Below, one piece after another: positions 58,561 to 64,000 of a stretch of 64,000 bases of DNA. Source of the stretch: Erysipelotrichaceae bacterium OPF54 (GTDB taxonomy: Bacteria; Bacillota_I; Bacilli_A; Erysipelotrichales; Erysipelotrichaceae); assembly GCA_022834735.1 (NCBI GenBank), contig BQKD01000001.1, positions 1,899,659 through 1,963,658 of the forward strand, written 5' to 3'. The notes under the pieces were generated by a model, which made no database searches, was not told where the DNA came from, and was given only the letters and a program-made list of their open reading frames with translations. The translations under genes and the position numbers were made by a program. Every line of letters starts with the position of its first letter. Position 1 is the first letter of the stretch.

Positions 58561-60967
58561 ATTTACGTAAAACTGCCTGACAATCCTTTTCCAGAGAATC
58601 AAGAATAGATTCAAATACCCGGTTAATCTGTGCGTCTGTCAAAGTATGGGCATTGGACTGGAACTCCAGCGAAATCGCAACTGATTTTTCATGATCAGCC
58701 ACATGTTCTCCTTCATAAATATCAAATACTTCTACATTTTGCAGGATCGTTTCTTTCGTTTCTTTATCACGGCCATGGCGTTTAATGATTTCAGTGATCT
58801 TTTCCACAGGCAATGAACGATCGACAACAAAAGCAAGGTCGCGTTCAACAGAAGGATATTTCGATACAGGCGCAAATTTGATTTTTGATTTCTTTACTCC
58901 GCCGATCAGATCAAGATCAAGTTCAGCCATGACAATATTCTTAACGTCATTCTCTTTGGCGTATACCGGATGAATTTCGCCCATGATCCCAACAAGATCT
59001 TTTCCAATGTATACTTCCGCTGATCGATATGGATGAAAATGCAGAATATCTTTCTTGTTCTCTTTAAAGAAAATGCGGTTTTTATTGATACCGATCTTAT
59101 CCATATACATCTCGATCAATCCTTTAAGAGTATAAAAATCGGACGGCAGGCTCTCGTGCAGCCATCGGGTTTGTTCGAGTTCGCCGTTTAAAACGATCGC
59201 AAGATGGTTTTTTATCCAGTCTTTCGATGAAACTTCGCTGATTTCATATAAAGATGAATTTTTAATGCCATGCGCTTCATTGTATGCCGCCACACCAATC
59301 AGCGAAGGAAGAATGCTCGTACGGATCCATCGACGCTCTTCCGACATCGGTGATGCCAGTTCGATCGCATTCTCGCTTCCAAGAATCGCATTATCCTTCT
59401 TTGCCGAACTGATCAGCGTATATGTGACACATTGCTGCAGTCCTTTGTCGCACAAAAGTTCTTCTGTTTTTCGGATCAGCTGCTGTTCCTTATTCAGCTT
59501 TCCTTCTGTCATCGGCATAAAAGGAAGAGTAGAAGGAAGTTTGTCATATCCAAGGATCCGGATCACTTCTTCGCTCAGATCTGCCATTCCTTCCATGTCC
59601 ATCCTGTAACTTGGTATCGTCACCGTAATGACTTCCCCTTCAACGATCGGATCAAAATGGAGCCGTTCAAACACCGACACGATCTCTTCAAGAGCAAATT
59701 GTGTTCCTAGACGATTATTGATTTCCTGCGGAGTGCATGAAAGCACACGCTGCGTTTCATCAATTACTCCCCATTGTACCGTTTCTTCAATTTCCTTGGC
59801 ATCCGCATATTCGATCAACAGCTGTACAGCGCGGTCCATCGCTTTTTTAGGAGCAAGAGGCTCGATCCCTTTTTGATAACGCAATGACGATTCTGTAGAA
59901 AGATTCAGCCTGCGGGCCGTATTCCGGATCGAAACATGGTCAAAAGAGGCACACTCAATGATGAGTCCCTTTGTTGTTTCAAGAATTTTTGAATCATCTC
60001 CACCCATGATTCCTGCAATACCGATCGGCTTTCCTTCATTTGTAATGACAATATCTTCTTTTTCCAGCTGATACGTTTCTCCATCGAGCGCCGTATACTC
60101 TTCTTCAAAGCCGTTTTTCACTGTAATTTCCTGATTTTTGATCGCATCAATGTCATAAAAATGCATAGGCTGTCCGGTTTCCAGCATCACTATGTTGGAA
60201 ATATCCACTACATTATTGATCGAATGCATTCCTGCAGCTCTGAGAAGCTCCTGCATCCACTTTGGAGACTCCTTGATCGTAACGGAACCAATCACTTTTC
60301 CAAGAAAAAGAGGACACTGTTCTGTTGTCGAAGAAATTGTCAGATTCGTAGCCGCTCCGCAATCCGAAGCATTTTCAAATTGTGGAAGAACGACTTCGCG
60401 CTCAAAGATCGCACCAACCTCAGTACCCAGATTGAACTGCGCCTGACAGTCGCTTCGATTCGGCGTAAGACCAATTTCCAGAATCTCATCATCATATCCT
60501 AGATACCCTAACGGATCGGTATATCCGACCGGCGCATCTTCCGGGAGGATCTCTATACCAGCCTTCTGTTCATCGGTAAGCATATGGGGATCGACACCTA
60601 GTTCGAACAGAGCGCAGATCATTCCGTTGGATTCCTGGCCCCGGATCTTTCCAGCCTTGATTTCTCCTCCCGGAAGAACTGCACCGGCACGTGCCACGAT
60701 CACCTTCTGTCCGGCTGCGACATTTGGCGCGCCGCATACGATAGAAAGGATCTCATCACCGACATTCACCGTAGTAACATGAAGATGATCAGAATCCGGA
60801 TGATCTTCACATGTCAGAATTTCTCCGATCACCAGATGGGTCCCTGCTGAAAGTGGCTTGCAAGATTCTACTTCCAGCCCGGCATCCGTGATTTTTTTTG
60901 CCAATTCGCTGAGCGTCAGATCATGAAGATCTACGTACTGCTCCAGCCATTTTCTTGATGTTCTCAT
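58559..60967 (-). CDS. pheT: Phenylalanyl-tRNA synthetase beta subunit
   Basis: 802 residues of the (alpha-beta)2 class-II synthetase. In order: EMAP-type tRNA-binding domain (VIGEILTCEDHPDSDHLHV), B3/B4 editing domain with GIMGGDDSK, B5 domain (RLGTQFALEEI), the class-II-like core, and the C-terminal FDX-ACB domain (SKYPSVERDLAFVVDRSLP). It lies 12 nt after pheS under the same T-box. Confidence 0.97.
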   Translation of the reverse strand: MRTSRKWLEQYVDLHDLTLSELAKKITDAGLEVESCKPLSAGTHLVIGEILTCEDHPDSDHLHVTTVNVGDEILSIVCGAPNVAAGQKVIVARAGAVLPGGEIKAGKIRGQESNGMICALFELGVDPHMLTDEQKAGIEILPEDAPVGYTDPLGYLGYDDEILEIGLTPNRSDCQAQFNLGTEVGAIFEREVVLPQFENASDCGAATNLTISSTTEQCPLFLGKVIGSVTIKESPKWMQELLRAAGMHSINNVVDISNIVMLETGQPMHFYDIDAIKNQEITVKNGFEEEYTALDGETYQLEKEDIVITNEGKPIGIAGIMGGDDSKILETTKGLIIECASFDHVSIRNTARRLNLSTESSLRYQKGIEPLAPKKAMDRAVQLLIEYADAKEIEETVQWGVIDETQRVLSCTPQEINNRLGTQFALEEIVSVFERLHFDPIVEGEVITVTIPSYRMDMEGMADLSEEVIRILGYDKLPSTLPFMPMTEGKLNKEQQLIRKTEELLCDKGLQQCVTYTLISSAKKDNAILGSENAIELASPMSEERRWIRTSILPSLIGVAAYNEAHGIKNSSLYEISEVSSKDWIKNHLAIVLNGELEQTRWLHESLPSDFYTLKGLIEMYMDKIGINKNRIFFKENKKDILHFHPYRSAEVYIGKDLVGIMGEIHPVYAKENDVKNIVMAELDLDLIGGVKKSKIKFAPVSKYPSVERDLAFVVDRSLPVEKITEIIKRHGRDKETKETILQNVEVFDIYEGEHVADHEKSVAISLEFQSNAHTLTDAQINRVFESILDSLEKDCQAVLRK

Positions 60968-60979
60968 CTCTTCATCTCC

Positions 60980-62014
60980 TTACTCATAGCGTTTGAACTG
61001 ATCATTGAATCGCTGATCGTTCGTATAGAAATGACGAATATCGTCAATACCGTATTTCAGCATCGCGACCCGTTCGATCCCGACACCAAACGCAAATCCA
61101 TTGCATTTTTCAGGGTCGTAACCAGCCATCTTCAACACATTCGGATGAACCTCTCCTGCGCCGAGAATCTCGATCCATCCAGTACCCTTGCATGTAGGGC
61201 ACCCTTTTCCATTACAGATATGGCATGTTACATCCACTTCTACGCTCGGCTCTGTAAACGGGAAATAGCTTGGCCGGAAACGGATCTTCTTATCCTCTCC
61301 GAACAGTTTTTTTGCCATGAATTCAAGCGTTCCCTTCAGATCGGCAAGTGTTACTTTTTCCGCAATCACAAGTCCCTCCATCTGCATGAACTGATGAGAA
61401 TGGGTCGCATCATCATCATCACGGCGATAAACTTTTCCAGGACAAACTACTTTGATCGGCAGCTTAGGCGCGCTTTCCTCGAGCACAGCCATCTGAATAG
61501 CTGTCGTATGTGTGCGAAGAAGCCATTCCGGGTCGATATACAAGGAATCCTGCATAGCACGTGCCGGATGATCCTTGGGAATATTCGCCCGTTCAAAACA
61601 ATATTCGTCATTCACGATATCATTTCCTTCGATGACCTGATAGCCAAGGCCCACAAAAAGATCTTCAAGTTCCTCCTGCACGATACGCAGCGGATGTTTG
61701 TTGCCAAGTTTGAACTGTCGGCCAGGAAGCGAGATATCAATTTTTTCGTTCTCGATCTTTTTATTCATTTCGAGTTCTTCAAGCTCGATCTTTCTTTCCT
61801 CGATGACCTGCGATACTTCCTGTTTCAATTCGTTCACCGCTGCTCCGAAAGCCGGTTTCTCCTCTTTTGGCAGTGATTTCATTTCTTTCATCAAAGCCTG
61901 AATTTCGCCTTTCTTTCCAAGATATCTGACTCTTGCATCATTCAGCTCGCTCAGTGTCTGGGCCTTGGAAACACATTCCAAAGCTTGTGTTCGAATAGTG
62001 TTGATCTGTTCCAT
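60980..62014 (-). CDS. pheS: Phenylalanyl-tRNA synthetase alpha subunit
   Basis: 344 residues, the catalytic subunit. An N-terminal coiled-coil arm (ARVRYLGKKGEIQALMKEMK) is followed by the class-II core: HTTAIQM, CPGKVYRRDDDDATHSHQF, RPSYFPFTEPSVEVDV and GIERVAMLKYGI. I chose the ATG at 62014, 6 nt after AAAGGA. The upstream in-frame ATG (62029) has no SD. Confidence 0.97.
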   Translation of the reverse strand: MEQINTIRTQALECVSKAQTLSELNDARVRYLGKKGEIQALMKEMKSLPKEEKPAFGAAVNELKQEVSQVIEERKIELEELEMNKKIENEKIDISLPGRQFKLGNKHPLRIVQEELEDLFVGLGYQVIEGNDIVNDEYCFERANIPKDHPARAMQDSLYIDPEWLLRTHTTAIQMAVLEESAPKLPIKVVCPGKVYRRDDDDATHSHQFMQMEGLVIAEKVTLADLKGTLEFMAKKLFGEDKKIRFRPSYFPFTEPSVEVDVTCHICNGKGCPTCKGTGWIEILGAGEVHPNVLKMAGYDPEKCNGFAFGVGIERVAMLKYGIDDIRHFYTNDQRFNDQFKRYE

Positions 62015-62030
62015 ATTATTCCTTTCCATT

Positions 62031-62245
62031 AAAAAAAGACGTCTCAGGAACGAAATAAATTCCGCGGTACCATCCTGATTCGTCTAACGCACTTAATTGG
62101 CCATGATAACCGTCTGATACGGGAGAGGATTAGCTCTCAGCTCCAAGGTGAATTCCTCATGACTTCCTGCACCGATCCTTTCAGCTTACGGATCCGCTCT
62201 CTTTTCAGGTGTTGCATGCATACTATGTCTTTTCAACGCTTATTA
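62031..62245 (-). promoter_or_regulatory. Phenylalanine T-box riboswitch of pheST
   Basis: T-box sequence GGATGGTACCGCGGAAT at 62075-62059. The terminator arms AGACG..TCAGGA (62085-62073) and TCCTGA..CGTCT (62049-62037) are followed by seven T. In stem I, GAA-TTC-ACC places the specifier TTC (Phe) at 62152-62150. It senses uncharged tRNA-Phe. Confidence 0.92.
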
Positions 62246-62250
62246 CGTGA

Positions 62251-62279
62251 ATTATACAAAATTCGGAATAAAATCTCAA
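62251..62279 (-). promoter_or_regulatory. Promoter of pheST
   Basis: Minus strand: TTGAGA at 62279-62274, a 17-nt spacer, TATAAT at 62256-62251, immediately before the T-box leader and divergent from the methyltransferase gene. Confidence 0.75.
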
Positions 62280-62297
62280 GATTTGATTCAGCATTCA

Positions 62298-62306
62298 TGA
62301 TAGAAT
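62298..62306 (+). promoter_or_regulatory. Extended -10 of the TrmH-like gene
   Basis: TGA-TAGAAT (extended -10) is followed by CTGATT and the ATG at 62313. There is no good -35 and no SD, fitting a leaderless start. Confidence 0.5.
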
Positions 62307-62312
62307 CTGATT

Positions 62313-63056
62313 ATGGAAACAATACAATCGACTTCAAACAAAACCATCAAAGCTCTTGCAAAGCTGCATCAGAAAAAATACCGGGATCAGGAAAACCGTT
62401 ACCTGATCGAAGGGGAACATTTAGTGAATGAAGCAAAAAATGCCGGAGTCCTTGAACATATTTATTCGCTTTCGCCCTATCCGATCGGTATCCCGAACAC
62501 ATTATGCAGCCAGCCTGTGCTCAACAAGCTTTCATCCCAGCAGTCTGATGCCGTTTTGATCGGTGTATGCCGGAAAAATGCGACGGAAAGCGCTGCATCA
62601 GATCATATTCTCGTTCTTAACGACGTGCAGGATCCAGGAAATTTAGGAACCCTGCTCCGCAGTGCCTATTCCTTTGGTTTCGAAAAGGTGATCCTCTCTC
62701 CTGGCTGCGCGGATCTGTACAATTCCAAGACGATCCAGTCCTCGCAAGGCGCACTGTTCCATATCCATGTCGAAAAACAGGATATCCTTTCCTGGATCGG
62801 ACAGGCGCGTTCCGAAGGATTTGTTTGCTTCGCGACCGCGCTGCATTCCCACTCCCGTTTTCTGCACGAGATCTCTTTTCCAAAAAAAACAGCCCTCATT
62901 TTGGGAAACGAGGGCTCAGGTCTTCCGGACGAGATCATCAAAGCGTGCAATGAATCCGTCAAGATCGAAATGGCTGCCTTTGAATCTTTAAATGTTGCGA
63001 TTGCCGGATCGATCGGTATGTACGAGGCCTTTATTCAGTCTTCTCGAACAGATTGA
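62313..63056 (+). CDS. TrmH/SpoU-family RNA 2'-O-methyltransferase
   Basis: A 247-residue SPOUT enzyme. The N-terminal RNA substrate-binding domain (QENRYLIEGEHLVNEA) is followed by the knotted SAM-binding domain: LVLNDVQDPGNLGTLLRSA (motif 1), LILGNEGSGL (motif 2) and ESLNVAIAGSIGMYEA (motif 3). Relatives (B. subtilis YsgA, RlmB/TsnR) methylate rRNA or tRNA; the target is open. It is divergent from pheST, the usual neighbour. There is no SD. Its last 26 nt overlap the convergent HAD gene. Confidence 0.93.
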   Translation: METIQSTSNKTIKALAKLHQKKYRDQENRYLIEGEHLVNEAKNAGVLEHIYSLSPYPIGIPNTLCSQPVLNKLSSQQSDAVLIGVCRKNATESAASDHILVLNDVQDPGNLGTLLRSAYSFGFEKVILSPGCADLYNSKTIQSSQGALFHIHVEKQDILSWIGQARSEGFVCFATALHSHSRFLHEISFPKKTALILGNEGSGLPDEIIKACNESVKIEMAAFESLNVAIAGSIGMYEAFIQSSRTD

Positions 63057-63816
63057 AATGATCGCACGCTTTATATATCCCGTCATCTACATTAGCTGCT
63101 GTAATATAAGCAGCCTTTTCTTTTAATTTGCTGCTTGCATTTCCCATCGCAATAGAAAGCCATTGCGGATCAAACATGACAAGATCATTGTCATCATCCC
63201 CGAAAACGATGACATCTTCAGGATTTCCTCCTGTGACTTCCAGCATATCGAGTATTCCTTGTCGTTTTTCATCGTACTGGAACATTAAGTATTCCGGTAC
63301 AAACCGCAGATTGCCCAGAAGAGTTCTTGAGCTCAGCTTTTCTTCATCCTCTTTCGAAACCGAAAGATAAATCTTATAAATTTCTTTGACCGAATCGAAA
63401 TCAAGTTCGGGATCGATCACATATCGGGTCGGCTCTTTCCTCTCCCCGACCTGCTCGCGGAACAGATCGTTTTTAGCATAGCAGTCAACCGAGTCATCCA
63501 GCATCATAAGAATTCCGATTCCTAGTTCTTCTGCCTGATGAATGATAGTCAAAGCTTTTTTTCGGTCAAGCGGGATATTATGATAAAGCTCATTGTCCAC
63601 TACAAGCGCGCCGCCTCCGCAGCAGACCATATTTTTCAATCCGGCTTTTTCCATAAATGGTCTTGCTTTGTAATGAGCACGCCCTGTGGCGATCGCTACA
63701 AAATGTCCAGCTTCCTGAAGCCTGTTCAGAGCTTTCTGCGCAGAAGGAACGATTTGACCGGTAGAGCGATCTGTCAACGTGCCATCTATATCGAAAAATA
63801 TATACTTCTTTTTCAT
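63031..63816 (-). CDS. Cof-type HAD-IIB phosphatase
   Basis: 261 residues. HAD motif I FFDIDGTLTD, motif II IATGR, and motif IV VFGDDDNDLVMF with the C2-type cap between define a Cof/YidA-like sugar-phosphate phosphatase. The substrate is unknown. AAAAAGGAAG precedes the ATG, which overlaps the rpiA stop (ATGA), so the two are translationally coupled. Confidence 0.93.
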   Translation of the reverse strand: MKKKYIFFDIDGTLTDRSTGQIVPSAQKALNRLQEAGHFVAIATGRAHYKARPFMEKAGLKNMVCCGGGALVVDNELYHNIPLDRKKALTIIHQAEELGIGILMMLDDSVDCYAKNDLFREQVGERKEPTRYVIDPELDFDSVKEIYKIYLSVSKEDEEKLSSRTLLGNLRFVPEYLMFQYDEKRQGILDMLEVTGGNPEDVIVFGDDDNDLVMFDPQWLSIAMGNASSKLKEKAAYITAANVDDGIYKACDHFNLFEKTE

Positions 63817-64000
63817 AGAGCTTCCTTTTTCTCAATGATTTCTATTCCTTCTTTTGAAGCAATAAGAGCCTTCGTTACGACATTTGCAAATAAAGAGGTA
63901 TCCACGACCCCGTATAAAGCGGATATCGTTTCATTAGCCTGTACGGGATCCTCTACGCTTCTCATGTCGATATCAACAATTATGTTGCCGTTATCCGACA
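63813..64000 (-). CDS. rpiA: Ribose-5-phosphate isomerase A, C-terminal part (cut by window edge)
   Basis: The last ~62 codons of a gene that continues beyond the right edge. SDNGNIIVDID and ALYGVVDTSLFANVV match the conserved C-terminus of RpiA (TDNGN..D and GVVE.GLF), which interconverts ribose-5-phosphate and ribulose-5-phosphate. The protein ends KKEAL and overlaps the next start codon by ATGA. Confidence 0.88.
   Translation of the reverse strand, partial: SDNGNIIVDIDMRSVEDPVQANETISALYGVVDTSLFANVVTKALIASKEGIEIIEKKEAL

Noticed and set aside
57016-58614. Upstream start of glpK at 58614
   Set aside because: The extra 36 codons cross the pheT terminator and have no SD; MEQYILAIDQG at 58506 fits the family.

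Overview
The window is a piece of a low-to-moderate GC Bacillota (Firmicutes) chromosome. An Erysipelotrichia-type genome is my best guess. The support is T-box leaders, an L21-type leader, the Prp protease next to an L27 with a cleavable N-terminus, RNase Y plus an RNase J2-like protein, YlxM-FtsY-SMC, TrmFO-XerC, and the anti-Shine-Dalgarno CACCTCCTTTCT in the 16S rRNA. The assignment rests on family and order resemblance only; no search was run. Most genes lie on the minus strand.

Layout. 1-5.9 kb (minus): RNase J2-like protein (cut by the left edge), miaB, a 2[4Fe-4S] ferredoxin, rny, then yceD-rpmF. 6.1-9.3 kb (plus): an orphan group II-intron-like reverse transcriptase, a YxeA-type lipoprotein, tmcAL and a YdcF-like membrane protein. 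9.4-16.8 kb (minus): relA/spoT, apt, recJ, ruvB, ruvA and exonuclease III. The recJ gene is split by a 627-nt ORF-less group II intron exactly inside its DYDxDG catalytic motif. 16.9-18.5 kb: a divergent YitT transporter / Crp-Fnr regulator pair sharing an inverted-repeat operator. 18.5-27.4 kb (minus): a DUF1835-like protein, obg, the rplU-prp-rpmA operon with its leader, dnaE, nrnA, ackA and ylxM. 27.3-31.3 kb (minus): ftsY and a short-armed smc. 31.4-32.3 kb (plus): a hemolysin III/PAQR membrane protein and tRNA-Pro(CGG). 32.3-36.3 kb (minus): pyrH-frr-uppS-cdsA-rseP. 36.3-38.0 kb: an intact IS4-family element with 17-bp terminal repeats and a 10-bp target duplication. 38.0-46.1 kb (minus): a complete argGHCJBDF operon under an arginine T-box. 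46.2-50.4 kb (minus): rpsB-tsf, xerC, trmFO. 50.5-55.7 kb (minus): a 16S-23S-5S rRNA operon with tandem promoters and processing stems. 55.8-64 kb: free-Met-sulfoxide reductase, an AAC(3)-like acetyltransferase, glpK, pheST with a Phe T-box, a TrmH/SpoU methyltransferase, a Cof-type HAD phosphatase and the 3' end of rpiA.

How it works together. Much of the window is translation and its control: rRNA, ribosomal proteins, tRNA modification, PheRS, ppGpp metabolism, T-boxes. DNA repair (recJ, ruvAB, exoA), chromosome segregation (smc) and arginine synthesis make up most of the rest. The arg operon and the IS sit between rpsB-tsf and pyrH-frr, which are adjacent in many bacteria.

Most unusual points: (1) the group II intron in recJ, whose precise removal rebuilds the DCDG motif; (2) a free-standing group II-like RT with intact catalytic aspartates but a strongly altered motif B and no maturase domain; (3) a recurring promoter layout in which the -10 box lies 6-7 nt before the ATG with no ribosome-binding site (dnaE, recJ, the PAQR gene, msrC, the trmH-like gene and probably the Crp/Fnr gene), suggesting leaderless mRNAs.
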